Shown in pieces: positions 1 through 7,834 of a DNA stretch of 64,000 bases. Position numbers and translations under genes: made by a program. Within the stretch, counting starts at the first letter, position 1. Each line of letters opens with the position of its first letter. Under the pieces are notes generated by a model. That model was given only the letters and a program-made list of their open reading frames with translations. It searched no databases and was not told the DNA's origin. Source of the stretch: a virus; IMG/VR virus record IMGVR_UViG_3300043496_000205, positions 1 to 64,000 of that record. One strand, given 5' to 3'.

Positions 1-3
1 GCC

Positions 4-333
4 TTACGGCTTGGGCTCGAACAGAGCGGAAAGTCTCTGGTGGATGGTGTCGAAGTGCTGCTTCCGAATGGGATCGGAGTGCATTTGACGGAGGATGGAT
101 TCCATCTTCTGCTGGTGGTTGGCAGAGGCTTCTGCGATAGCCTCTTCCTGGTACGTATCCATCTCTAGTGCATGGTCGATGACCTGCTTGGCCTTGGCCT
201 TGCGGATCATCATGTCAAGCATATCAAGCCCAGTGCTAGCTGTGCTGATGGTACGTGCAGTGGTGTCAGCCACGGTGGCTACAGCGTTGAGCGCTGAGTT
301 AACAGTGGCAGAGGTAGTGGCAAGTATGGACAT
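4..333 (-). CDS. Hypothetical early-region protein, helical
   Basis: A 109-aa protein of unknown function. The chosen ATG at 333 has AGGAG eight bases upstream on the coding strand; the open frame continues upstream to 471 but would translate through two strong inverted repeats and reads as low-quality sequence. The N-terminal third is rich in Ala, Thr and Val. The rest is charged and predicted helical, with many Glu, Gln, His and Lys residues. No catalytic motif or membrane segment is recognised. It is the last gene of a minus-strand run of small genes that lies where an N4-type phage starts its early region, so an early host-takeover role is possible but is only inferred from position. Confidence 0.6.
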   Translation of the reverse strand: MSILATTSATVNSALNAVATVADTTARTISTASTGLDMLDMMIRKAKAKQVIDHALEMDTYQEEAIAEASANHQQKMESILRQMHSDPIRKQHFDTIHQRLSALFEPKP

Positions 334-364
334 AACAATGACTCCTGGGGATAAGCCCCCATAA

Positions 365-378
365 CGCCCTTTAGGGCG
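365..378. other. Inverted repeat in leader of the 109-aa gene
   Basis: Perfect 6-bp arms CGCCCT/AGGGCG separated by TT. It lies between the AT-rich noncoding block and the ribosome site of the minus-strand gene ending at 4, so it would fold in that gene's 5' leader. There is no following T-run on either strand, so a simple terminator is unlikely. It could be an RNA structural or processing element. Confidence 0.5.
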
Positions 379-388
379 GGGGGTGTGA

Positions 389-410
389 ACCGTGGGGGGG
401 TACCCACGGT
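389..410. other. Inverted repeat with GGTACC core
   Basis: Perfect 8-bp arms ACCGTGGG/CCCACGGT around a 6-base loop, next to the hairpin at 365-378. Both would fold in the leader of the same minus-strand gene. The sequence GTGGGTACCC, partly palindromic, recurs at 58481-58490 beside another inverted repeat upstream of the nuclease gene, which hints at a shared regulatory element. No function is established. Confidence 0.45.
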
Positions 411-503
411 GTGAAGAATAGGAGTGGCACACAATTATAAAAAATTCCCTAATGCTGGGAATTTGCACCATAATTTGAATTGTGAGCTATCTGATCCAGG
501 AGA

Positions 504-516
504 TGGGCGGTGCCCA
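504..516 (-). promoter_or_regulatory. Candidate virion-RNAP hairpin promoter
   Basis: On the plus strand, 5-bp arms TGGGC/GCCCA enclose the triloop GGT, which has a central purine. N4 virion RNAP recognises early promoters as template-strand hairpins with 5-7 bp stems, 3-nt loops and a central purine about 11 bases from the start site. With the plus strand as template, transcription would run leftward into the gene at 4-333. The pyrimidine pair expected at the start site lies 13-14 bases from the loop centre rather than 11, so the match is imperfect. It sits in an AT-rich stretch (about 470-600) that otherwise holds only the tail of a 29-codon frame. Confidence 0.35.
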
Positions 517-579
517 AAACTATAATAATTACAAGGACTAAGCCCAAAATAAAATATAAAATATTTTTAGTATAGATAT

Positions 580-669
580 TCATATTAATGTTATAGTTAA
601 TAGGATAGCTAATCCTATAACGGTCGAAATTATAAGAGCATTGAGGATGCCTTTATGGAAGGGATCCAT
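580..669 (-). CDS. 29-aa single-pass membrane peptide
   Basis: A short frame beginning MDPFHKGILNALI, followed by a continuous hydrophobic helix of about 20 residues rich in Ile, Leu, Val and Thr, then TGA. The ATG at 669 has a strong GAGGAG five bases upstream on the coding strand, which is the main reason to believe it. It overlaps the 3' end of the 63-codon frame at 653-844. Function is unknown; tiny membrane peptides in phage early regions often disturb the host envelope or block superinfection, but nothing here shows which. Confidence 0.45.
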   Translation of the reverse strand: MDPFHKGILNALIISTVIGLAILLTITLI

Positions 670-844
670 GGATACTCCTCAAGAATATTATCTTGTGAGG
701 ATGTATCTTGCGACGAGCCGAGTTAGTGCTGGTGAAACAGCGGGCCTGCATACGGTGTTTGTAGACACGGCCTGGTTGGGGATTGCCCCAGTACCATTGC
801 TTGATGGAAGACAGGAACCGGTGTTTGTTCCAGAGCGATCTCAT
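653..844 (-). CDS. Small basic hypothetical protein
   Basis: 63 aa, rich in Arg, Lys, His and Trp, with no recognised domain. Its ATG overlaps the TGA of the preceding gene (ATGA), suggesting translational coupling, and its 3' end overlaps the start of the 29-codon membrane peptide. A basic composition could suit nucleic-acid binding, but it could equally mark a non-coding frame. Support is mainly positional. Confidence 0.4.
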   Translation of the reverse strand: MRSLWNKHRFLSSIKQWYWGNPQPGRVYKHRMQARCFTSTNSARRKIHPHKIIFLRSIHGSLP

Positions 845-1035
845 GAGACGTTGATGCGGACGAGGAGTGGAATACCACCTGCGTCGAAGTCCCAGGACTT
901 CTTGATGACCACATAGATTTTACCATCCACGACGATCGTATCGCCGTTGGCTGGATGCGAGGTCATGTTGATGGATTTGATCCAGCCGCTGTCGGTATAG
1001 AAGTCGGTCGGGATTTCGGTGATGGATTCGCTCAT
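841..1035 (-). CDS. Small hypothetical early-region protein
   Basis: 64 aa with alternating hydrophobic and charged residues; a compact beta-rich fold is likely from the stretch around GKIYVVIKKSWDF. The start overlaps the stop of the upstream 83-codon gene (ATGA), and its own stop overlaps the next start, so three genes are coupled. No family recognised. Confidence 0.6.
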   Translation of the reverse strand: MSESITEIPTDFYTDSGWIKSINMTSHPANGDTIVVDGKIYVVIKKSWDFDAGGIPLLVRINVS

Positions 1036-1283
1036 ATGATGTCTACTCCGGTGAGCTTCTGGTATTCCTTGACCAGCATGGCAGCTATCTCTTGGGTAGC
1101 TTTCTGTTTGGAGATGCCAGGGCCGAGGATCATCCTTCCGTCATGCGTGAGGGTCAGCATGACCTGGGCGTCAGCCCCATGGAAATAGATGTTGTTGAAG
1201 GTGGGATTGTCCGGTCTGAAGTAGATGGTTCCTTCAGATTGGATGTTCTCGTGCTTGGTAGGGGTGTTGTCATCTATGCCCAT
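1032..1283 (-). CDS. Small hypothetical early-region protein
   Basis: 83 aa. The N-terminus is polar and probably disordered; the middle has a strand-like run, and the C-terminus is an amphipathic helix ending in TGVDII. AGGA lies about ten bases before the ATG. Its first codons overlap the end of a 34-codon membrane-peptide frame (1270-1374). Four-base overlap with the next gene supports co-translation. No family recognised. Confidence 0.6.
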   Translation of the reverse strand: MGIDDNTPTKHENIQSEGTIYFRPDNPTFNNIYFHGADAQVMLTLTHDGRMILGPGISKQKATQEIAAMLVKEYQKLTGVDII

Positions 1284-1374
1284 CGAGAGAACGTCCTTTG
1301 CGCCAGAGGTAGCTTGAGAGGAACACGATTACCCCCCAGTTGACCAGTCCGTTCAGGATATCGAAAGCTGTCAT
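1270..1374 (-). CDS. 34-aa membrane peptide
   Basis: A short frame starting MTAFDILNGLVNWGVIV with one hydrophobic helix (about residues 5-23), followed by a positively charged tail containing WRKGRS. This is the pattern of an N-out/C-in single-pass peptide. The stop overlaps the beginning of the 83-codon gene. There is no clear Shine-Dalgarno sequence, so confidence is limited. Confidence 0.35.
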   Translation of the reverse strand: MTAFDILNGLVNWGVIVFLSSYLWRKGRSLDGHR

Positions 1375-1480
1375 GGGATGGGGGGTTCAGCGGTGGTTCG
1401 GCGGAGCACAGCTTACGCACTTCTCTCTCTTATAGGAAGGGGGGGAGAATTTTGGCAGGCTCAGGATTATGGGGTGGGGA

Positions 1481-1684
1481 TTAATTCCACTGAACTTCGT
1501 AAATGTCAAACAGGGGAATGACGAACCAGCCTACCTGGTCGTTGCCCGCCAGGATGATGGCGGCTTCCTCGAGGGAAGCGGTATCCTCTCCGTCCGGGTC
1601 CATGAAGGCGTTGATGGGGATTTTTCTTCCATCATCGAGGATGACGTAAAGGTCGATCAGGTTTAAGAATTCCACGGTAGGCAT
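1481..1684 (-). CDS. Small acidic hypothetical protein
   Basis: 67 aa, acidic, with alternating hydrophobic segments (LIDLYVILDDG, AAIILAG, VGWFVIPLF) that suggest a small beta-rich or mixed fold. No membrane segment or catalytic motif. It is divergent from the gp49-like gene at 1720, with only 35 bp between start codons. It heads the leftward run of small genes at 1-1684. The 106 bases between it and the next small frame hold nothing I can assign. Confidence 0.6.
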   Translation of the reverse strand: MPTVEFLNLIDLYVILDDGRKIPINAFMDPDGEDTASLEEAAIILAGNDQVGWFVIPLFDIYEVQWN

Positions 1685-1719
1685 GGTATAAACCTGTCTC
1701 GATTTTGGAGAAAATCATA

Positions 1720-2304
1720 ATGGAAACGAGCTATACGGAACCTGTGACTGAAGAGGAATTGATCGAACGAGCTAAACAGAAGGGTAATCGGGAGAGGGTG
1801 TCCCTGCAGGACCTCAACCGGAACATCGCCGGGGAATTCTACTACAATCCCCAGGAACTGCACCCTCTCACAATTTGCGTGTTGAAGCTGGCCAACGGCT
1901 TCATGGTGATGGGTCACAGCGCTCCGGCTATCCCGGAGAACTTCGATGAGGTGATCGGCAGGCGGCTGGCTCGGGAGAAGTGTGTCGACCAGATCTGGCA
2001 GCTGATGGGCTACGCCCTGAAGGAGCGGGTCGACAATGACACCAAGATGCTGAAGGGAGTGATCGCCCAGCCGCAGGAGGGGTTCGATACCTACATCGGC
2101 ACCAAGGTCATTTATGCCAAGCCATGTACCCGGTATGAGTACCTCGAACTGCGGCAATGGAAATTGCCCGACAATGAGGATGGCAACGATGAGGGCTATC
2201 TGCTGGAGTACACCGACAAGGCCGAGAACGTGCTGGCGCCGTTCACCGGCTACGTGAGCTGGTCACCGAAGGATGTTTTCGAACGGGCATATCGTAAGGT
2301 GTAA
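1720..2304 (+). CDS. Gp49/gp66-family phage protein with C-terminal fusion
   Basis: 194 aa. Residues about 45-105 match the phage N4 gp49/Sf6 gene 66 family: LTICVLKLANGF, then PENFDE, IGRRLAREK and WQLMGYAL. Residues about 125-194 (TRYEYLELRQW through EGYLLEY to GYVSWSPKDVFERAYRKV) resemble a second small phage protein usually encoded on its own. Function of both is unknown. The ATG at 1720 follows TTGGAG by nine bases. It is transcribed in the late direction, ahead of the stem-loop at 2311-2362. The family call is from recognised sequence pattern; the fusion is read from the single uninterrupted frame. Confidence 0.75.
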   Translation: METSYTEPVTEEELIERAKQKGNRERVSLQDLNRNIAGEFYYNPQELHPLTICVLKLANGFMVMGHSAPAIPENFDEVIGRRLAREKCVDQIWQLMGYALKERVDNDTKMLKGVIAQPQEGFDTYIGTKVIYAKPCTRYEYLELRQWKLPDNEDGNDEGYLLEYTDKAENVLAPFTGYVSWSPKDVFERAYRKV

Positions 2305-2310
2305 AAGTGA

Positions 2311-2362
2311 AAAGGCCGGGATGCTGCCTTTAGGAGTCACTCAATAGCGCTTCCCGGCCTTT
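2311..2362. terminator. Stem-loop after the gp49-like gene
   Basis: Perfect 11-bp arms AAAGGCCGGGA/TCCCGGCCTTT enclose a 30-base loop seven bases after the stop of the gp49-like gene. A short T-run follows on the plus strand and a matching one on the minus, so it could terminate transcription from either side and insulate the early-type and late modules. The long loop is atypical of a minimal terminator. A second, weaker stem (CTCCACG/CGTGGAG, 2366-2372 and 2393-2399) follows. The rest of 2400-2536 has no gene I can support. Confidence 0.5.
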
Positions 2363-2536
2363 AGTCTCCACGACACTCGAGCTACAAAATACCGTGGAGG
2401 TTTCGCAAACGGGGTCCCGAATATCAACGCTAGCACGCTGCTGGGTCCCTTATAAACATAATCGTATTTCTGATTTTCAGGTAATAATTATGCATTATCA
2501 ATACCAGATCGAACCCTGGAGACAAGGAAAAATTTG

Positions 2537-3340
2537 ATGTCTCTCTTCGAGAAGCCACCCCTGTTCCCGCCCTCAGAGGCCGAACCCGAAAAAAGCGATG
2601 GAGGTATTCCTGCTGGTACGGGCTCTCCTCCTCTGGTTCCAAAATCTGGGGCTCTCACGGTCGAAGACGTACAAAATGCGGTCCCGAACCATCTCCGGAC
2701 CAGCGTCACCCAGGCCATGGTAGACAACCTCAACACAATCGCAAGCGACCCGGAATTAGCTGAAAACATCCGTGCTAATTTCCTGGGATATTCTGCGATT
2801 TTGAAAGATGGTAAATTTAAAACCGAAGAGTATATCAACGCGGTCACTTATGTCAGCTTCAAGCTGATGGGCTTCACCAACATCGAAGCCTACACGCGAA
2901 CCTTCCCCCAGCGGTACGCGAACCTGGTTGCCAAGGGCACGTCCTCCAAGGATATCTCGGGTTACGTCTCTGCCTACAATAGGGGCAGGCTGCCGAACCT
3001 CATCATGGAGCAGACGCTGGTCCCCACCTGGGTCCTGAACCAGGACATCTACCAGAAGGCCATCAACGTCCAGGCCGAGCTGATGATGAGCTCGAATTCG
3101 GACAAGGTTCGCACTGACGCGGCGAACTCGATCCTCAACCACCTGAAGAAGCCGGAGACAAAAGAATTCCAATTGTCCATTGACACCAACGATTCGGCGG
3201 GGATCAAGGAAATGCGGCAGATGCTTGGTCAGCTCGCCCAGCAGCAGCGTGACCTGATCGAGCAGGGACAGATGAAGACCATCGAGGTGGCTGCCACTCG
3301 CCTTGTTCCACGGGAAACACCGGAAAAAACCCATGAATGA
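2537..3340 (+). CDS. N4 gp69-like protein, possible terminase partner
   Basis: 267 aa. Residues 1-45 are Pro/Glu/Gly-rich and disordered; the remainder is mostly helical, ending in a Gln-rich coiled-coil-like stretch. It directly precedes the large terminase and overlaps it by eight bases, the position of gp69 in N4 (next to gp68). Position beside terminase suggests a small-terminase or packaging role, but no HTH is evident and this is inference. ATG 2537 has AAGGAA seven bases upstream; the TTG one codon earlier is rejected. Confidence 0.6.
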   Translation: MSLFEKPPLFPPSEAEPEKSDGGIPAGTGSPPLVPKSGALTVEDVQNAVPNHLRTSVTQAMVDNLNTIASDPELAENIRANFLGYSAILKDGKFKTEEYINAVTYVSFKLMGFTNIEAYTRTFPQRYANLVAKGTSSKDISGYVSAYNRGRLPNLIMEQTLVPTWVLNQDIYQKAINVQAELMMSSNSDKVRTDAANSILNHLKKPETKEFQLSIDTNDSAGIKEMRQMLGQLAQQQRDLIEQGQMKTIEVAATRLVPRETPEKTHE

Positions 3341-4928
3341 GCGCGTCATTATCAAGAAGTCGATCGACGAATGGCTCGACGAAGTCGACTACCATGACAT
3401 CAATTCCGGATCCTACGTTCCCAGCACTTTTGCCCTGATTTTCATGAATTTCGTCAAGCTGGTAAACGGCTCCGAGGGGGAATCCCACAAGACACCCCCC
3501 GTGCATTTGAAGATGCTCGACAAAATGCTTTCTCCGAGGAATCAGATCGCCAATCTCTGCTTTCGTGGAGCTGCCAAGACGACCCTGTTCTTCGAGTACC
3601 TGGTTCTCTTTATTGCCACCTTCGGTTACCTGCCCGAATTTGGCGATGTGACGGGCATGATCTACGTCTCCGACTCTATGGAAAACGGCGTCAAGGCTGC
3701 GAGGAAGAATGTCCAGTTCCGGTATGACCACAGCGACTTCCTGCAGGAGTGGATACCAGAGGCTTATTTCACAGACAGTTACCTCGAGTTTACCAATCGG
3801 GATGGGCATAAGCTCGGCTGCCGAATGTTTGGCGCTCAGACGGGTCTTCGAGGCACCAAGATCTTCGGTAAACGTCCAGTGCTCGCGGTGCTTGACGATC
3901 TGGTCTCTGACGACGATGCCAAATCCCGAGTGTCGATGGATGCAATCAAGGACAACATCTACAAGGGGGTGAATTACGCCCTGGATCCGACCCGCCGCAA
4001 GATCGTCTTCAACGGCACGCCCTTCAACAAGGACGACATCATGATCGAGGCGGTCGAATCGGGTGCCTGGGACGTGAACGTCTGGCCGGTTTGTGAGAAA
4101 TTTCCCTGCAATCGTGAGGAATTCGTCGGCGCCTGGGAGGATCGCTTCTCCTATGACTTCGTGACCGAGCAATACGAGAACGCGGTCCTGACCGGTAAGG
4201 TCGAAGGCTTCATGCAGGAGCTCATGCTCCGCATTTCGAGCGATGAAGAACGCCTGGTCCAGAACGGGGAGATCAGGGAATATTCAAGAATCCAGTTACT
4301 CGAGCGAAAAGGTGTATTTAATTTTTATATTACCACCGATTTTGCCACTTCCGATAAACAAACCGCGGATTTTTCGGTGATCTCCGTCTGGGCGCTCAAT
4401 GCTCAGGGTGACTGGTTCTGGGTCGACGGCATTGTCGAGCGCCAGACCATGGACAAGACGATCGATGACCTCTTTCGTCTGGTTCAAACCTACAAGCCCC
4501 AGTCCGTGGGCGTCGAAGTCTCCGGCCAGCAGCTGGCTTTCATCAAGTGGTTGCAGCGCGAGATGATGGAACGTAACATCTGGTTCAATTTTGCGTCGTC
4601 GGAAAAGAACAACTCCCCTGGGATCCGGCCCATCGTCAATAAATTGGCCCGCTTTAACTTAATCGTCCCGCTATTTAAGGCGGGGAAGATGTACTTTCCC
4701 AGCGAGTGGAAAACGTCGAAGATTATGGCGCACTTTTATGGCCAGATTCGCCTCGCAACCAAGAATGGCCTGAAAGGCAAGGACGACTGTCTCGACACGA
4801 TATCCATGCTGATGTATCTAAATGCCTGGAAGCCCAGCGAAGAGATCGCGGTCCCTGATCCAGGCAGTGGCATGTGGAAGGATACCTTCCCAGACCAGCC
4901 AAGCGCCATTTCATCATATATTGTTTGA
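3333..4928 (+). CDS. Terminase large subunit (gp68-like)
   Basis: 531 aa packaging motor that translocates DNA into the prohead using ATP and cuts concatemers. The N-terminal ATPase has the Walker A variant FRGAAKTT (R78, K82, T83) and Walker B VLAVLDDLV (D188-D189). The C-terminal RNase H-like nuclease shows TTDFATS with an Asp metal ligand, VGVEVSG, and GKDDCLDTISML with further acidic ligands. Length is typical. Start at ATG 3333 overlaps the end of the gp69-like gene; an in-frame TTG at 3303 would add ten unlikely residues. Expected to dock on the portal encoded at 26454. Confidence 0.92.
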   Translation: MNERVIIKKSIDEWLDEVDYHDINSGSYVPSTFALIFMNFVKLVNGSEGESHKTPPVHLKMLDKMLSPRNQIANLCFRGAAKTTLFFEYLVLFIATFGYLPEFGDVTGMIYVSDSMENGVKAARKNVQFRYDHSDFLQEWIPEAYFTDSYLEFTNRDGHKLGCRMFGAQTGLRGTKIFGKRPVLAVLDDLVSDDDAKSRVSMDAIKDNIYKGVNYALDPTRRKIVFNGTPFNKDDIMIEAVESGAWDVNVWPVCEKFPCNREEFVGAWEDRFSYDFVTEQYENAVLTGKVEGFMQELMLRISSDEERLVQNGEIREYSRIQLLERKGVFNFYITTDFATSDKQTADFSVISVWALNAQGDWFWVDGIVERQTMDKTIDDLFRLVQTYKPQSVGVEVSGQQLAFIKWLQREMMERNIWFNFASSEKNNSPGIRPIVNKLARFNLIVPLFKAGKMYFPSEWKTSKIMAHFYGQIRLATKNGLKGKDDCLDTISMLMYLNAWKPSEEIAVPDPGSGMWKDTFPDQPSAISSYIV

Positions 4929-4958
4929 TTATTTATGGGTGTTTTCAGGTGATTTATA

Positions 4959-5663
4959 ATGAAAATTTTGGAATTATTCCGTAGATTAGCCTACGGAGAG
5001 CTTTCCAACCTGGCTGTAGCCAACCCTGATGGGACCCTCGTCACCGAGAAGCACCCTCAGATGACCCAATACGTGAATGAAGGGCTACTTCGGCTCTATT
5101 CGCGGTTCATCCTCGAGGAGAAGGTCGTTCTCATCGAGCAATACGAACATATCATCAGTTATCACCTGAAGAATCGGTTCTCCGAGTCGGCTGGTGCCGA
5201 CATCGCCTACCCGTACATCAAGGATATGCCGGATGAGCCCTTCAAGGGTGACGTTATCCGCATCCTTCAGGTCACCGACAAGGACGGGAATGTCCGCGTT
5301 CTCAACGACAAGGACGATCCGTCCTCCCTCTTTACGCCACAGCCCGATATCCTTCAGGTTCCGACGCCAATCGAAGGTGAACCACTTTCGATAACCTACC
5401 AGGCACGGCATTGGGTCCTCGATGACCGGATCGGCAAGATCCTGGAGCAGGAAATTGACCTTCCCTTCTTCCTGGAAGGTGCCCTGCAGAGCTTCGTCGC
5501 CTACAAGACCTATTCCGATATGAATGGGCAGGAGAACATTGGCAAGAGCCAGGAAAAACTGGCTGCCTATGAGGCGATCTGTGTCGAAGTCGAGCTGAAA
5601 GACCTGATCAATCAGAGCTTCCACACGTCGCACACCAAGCTCGAGCAGCGAGGCTTTGTCTGA
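4959..5663 (+). CDS. gp67-like head-tail joining protein
   Basis: 234 aa, mixed alpha/beta, beginning MKILELFRRLAYGELSNLAV and containing repeated aromatic/acidic segments. It lies between terminase and the first tail-appendage gene, where N4 has gp67, a virion protein associated with the neck/tail. No catalytic motif is visible and no signal or membrane segment. The stop overlaps the ATG of the next gene by one base. Assignment rests on order and overall character; a head-completion adaptor that contacts the portal is the most likely role. Confidence 0.6.
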   Translation: MKILELFRRLAYGELSNLAVANPDGTLVTEKHPQMTQYVNEGLLRLYSRFILEEKVVLIEQYEHIISYHLKNRFSESAGADIAYPYIKDMPDEPFKGDVIRILQVTDKDGNVRVLNDKDDPSSLFTPQPDILQVPTPIEGEPLSITYQARHWVLDDRIGKILEQEIDLPFFLEGALQSFVAYKTYSDMNGQENIGKSQEKLAAYEAICVEVELKDLINQSFHTSHTKLEQRGFV

Positions 5664-7834
5664 TGGGTAGTGTCCCGGTTTTCCACAATCCCTATGGGCA
5701 GAATGGCAATTCGCCGAAGCAGATCGACCAGGTAGTCGGCACTGCCTATGAGGTTGTCCGCGAAGTCGGCGAAAACCTCGAATATGTGAAGCACGTCTCG
5801 GCTCACATGGTTCAGATCTTCCGGGTGGCGCAGTCGACCGATGGCATCGACATGCTTTACACCTACATCGAAGAGCTGGCGATCCTGCTGACCCACATCG
5901 AAGAGGTCCTGCTGGTCTCGGCTTCCCTCGAAGAGATCATGGCGATCCATGACGAGCTCGCCAAGCTGCTCGTTATCTCCGACAACATCGTTGCTCTGGC
6001 CGATCTCTACGCCAACCTGGATGAGATCCTCTCCAAGGGCGGAACCGTCATCGTCTCCGAGACGCCGCCCACTACCGAGGTCCAGGGTCGCCTGTGGTGG
6101 GAGAATGACTCGGGAAATCTGTTCGCCTGGTACGACGATGGGACCTCGGGGCAGTGGGTCCAGATCAATATCGCCAGCACGTCCTACGACTGGACCGATA
6201 TCCTCAACAAGCCGAGCACTTTCCCGCCGACGAACCACACCCATGCCGAGGATGTGAAGAAAACCGGCGATGTGATGACCGGCAACCTCTACATCGCACC
6301 CCCGACAGGCAATGCTTTCCTGGCTTTGAGGAGTACCGTCGCTACCAGTGCTGTTCTCTATGGGCAGCAGCTCAATGACCAGGGCGTAGCCGGGAATCGC
6401 TGGTCGATTACGTTGGGAAACACGCTCGCCGAGAGTGGTGTCTCGACTGGATCGGATTTTGCCATCACCCGCTACAGCAATGCTGGCGCCGGGATCGATA
6501 GCCCGTTCACCATCCCGCGATCGACCGGAGTTCCCAATTTCCCTCTCGGCCTGACAGCCAAGACGCCTCTGACCACCGACAATGACACGTCTGTCGCGAC
6601 GACAGCCTTCGTTAAGACCCAGATCAACAGCTTCAACGACATCGTGGGCAACACGCTGACTGTTGCAGGCCAGACCGTCATCCATGTCGTCAATGATCCA
6701 GAGGTGCTGGGCTATTCCATCGCCTGGGGTAACGGCCTCATGAAGACGACCCACAAAGCTGGGTCTACCGTCGAGGGGCGATACAACACAGCTGTTGGAC
6801 TGCATGCCCTGGCTGAGTTGACGATCGCCAGCCACAACACTTTCATGGGCTATACGGCGGGTCAGAGAGTCACCACCGGGTCTCACAACACCGCCATCGG
6901 GCGGGCGTCGATGATCTACCTGACGACCGGCTATCAGAACACCGCCGTTGGGCAGGGTGCTATGGTTGGCAGCCTGGACACAGGTCAGACCGGGAAATGG
7001 TTCTACAATACCGGTATCGGGCATAATGCCCTGTACGATCTCAAGGATACCGCCAGCAGCAATACCGGTGTTGGCTGGGGCGTCATGTATAGCAGCGTCA
7101 GTGGTGGCTTGGCGGGACAACAAAATTCTGCTCTCGGTGTTAATGCCCTTCATAATATTTCCAGCGGAGATAATAACAATGCCCTTGGTTATCTGGCTCT
7201 GGGTTCTGTCTCCACCGGTAATAATAACATTGGCATTGGCTACAATGCTGGCGGAGGCATTACGTCTGGATCCGGTAACGTCATCATCGGGCATAATCTG
7301 GGATCACTAAGCCCGACCCTGACGAATGCCTTTATCGTTTCTGTCGAGAATGGCACCCAGGTCATCACTGGCGGCAAGACCGGTATCTTCATACGCGGCA
7401 CCAGCAGCAATACCGTCCCCCTGGCCGGTTATGTTGGTGAATACAAAGAGGTCAACCTCCCCCAGGCCTCTGATAAGGCCATGGGAAATGGGGTACCGCT
7501 CACGGTTGCCTCGTTGGCACTCACTCCCGGTGACTGGGATGTCTATGGCTGGATCGGTTTCACGGGTGGTGCATCCACAACAGTCACCCGCCTGCTTGGC
7601 TGCCTGTCCCTGACAGCAGCGACGATCGATACCGGCACGCCTGGCGCCTCATGGGCCACTGTGCAGGTCCCAGGTACCGTGATTGGGGCAAGTGCCAACT
7701 ATTTCAAGGGAATGTGCGGTTATCGCAGAATGACGATCAGTGCCAGTGACACTGTTTATCTTGTTGGGTATGCGACTTTTACCGGTAATGCCCCAAGTGT
7801 CTGGGGTAAAATCTGGGCAAGGCGGATGAGATAA
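5663..7834 (+). CDS. Tail appendage protein with YadA-head-like repeats
   Basis: 723 aa. Residues about 20-60 form an anchor (YEVVREVGENLEYVKHVSAH) that recurs in the 168-aa protein at 11086. A linker module with LWWENDSGNLFAWYDDG and QWVQI follows at about 130-175, then a HTH collar-type segment and a TTDNDTSVATTAFVK repeat. Residues about 375-555 contain roughly ten 14-20-residue repeats of the N-T-A-x-G-x-x-A type, as in the left-handed beta-roll heads of YadA-like trimeric adhesins. The C-terminal 150 residues are beta-rich. It is the first gene after gp67 and probably the appendage that attaches other fibres to the tail (gp66-like position). Confidence 0.75.
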   Translation: MGSVPVFHNPYGQNGNSPKQIDQVVGTAYEVVREVGENLEYVKHVSAHMVQIFRVAQSTDGIDMLYTYIEELAILLTHIEEVLLVSASLEEIMAIHDELAKLLVISDNIVALADLYANLDEILSKGGTVIVSETPPTTEVQGRLWWENDSGNLFAWYDDGTSGQWVQINIASTSYDWTDILNKPSTFPPTNHTHAEDVKKTGDVMTGNLYIAPPTGNAFLALRSTVATSAVLYGQQLNDQGVAGNRWSITLGNTLAESGVSTGSDFAITRYSNAGAGIDSPFTIPRSTGVPNFPLGLTAKTPLTTDNDTSVATTAFVKTQINSFNDIVGNTLTVAGQTVIHVVNDPEVLGYSIAWGNGLMKTTHKAGSTVEGRYNTAVGLHALAELTIASHNTFMGYTAGQRVTTGSHNTAIGRASMIYLTTGYQNTAVGQGAMVGSLDTGQTGKWFYNTGIGHNALYDLKDTASSNTGVGWGVMYSSVSGGLAGQQNSALGVNALHNISSGDNNNALGYLALGSVSTGNNNIGIGYNAGGGITSGSGNVIIGHNLGSLSPTLTNAFIVSVENGTQVITGGKTGIFIRGTSSNTVPLAGYVGEYKEVNLPQASDKAMGNGVPLTVASLALTPGDWDVYGWIGFTGGASTTVTRLLGCLSLTAATIDTGTPGASWATVQVPGTVIGASANYFKGMCGYRRMTISASDTVYLVGYATFTGNAPSVWGKIWARRMR

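Noticed and set aside
334-471. Extended start for the 109-aa gene at the left edge.
   Set aside because: The extra residues are translated from inverted repeats and there is no ribosome site, whereas ATG 333 has AGGAG.
641-916. A 91-codon plus-strand frame.
   Set aside because: It lies opposite several overlapping minus-strand small genes with coupled starts and stops and has no clear ribosome site.
2399-2410. GTTT-CGC-AAAC triloop hairpin as a second virion-RNAP promoter.
   Set aside because: The stem is only four base pairs, and transcription would run antisense through the gp49-like gene; too weak to list as a site.
2305-2536. Possible tRNA or structured RNA gene.
   Set aside because: No cloverleaf with acceptor stem, anticodon loop and T-loop could be drawn from the stems present.
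5612-7294. A 560-codon minus-strand frame opposite the first tail-appendage gene.
   Set aside because: It mirrors the GC3 structure of the plus-strand gene, which has recognisable repeats; its product is low in domain-like features and has no place in the operon.
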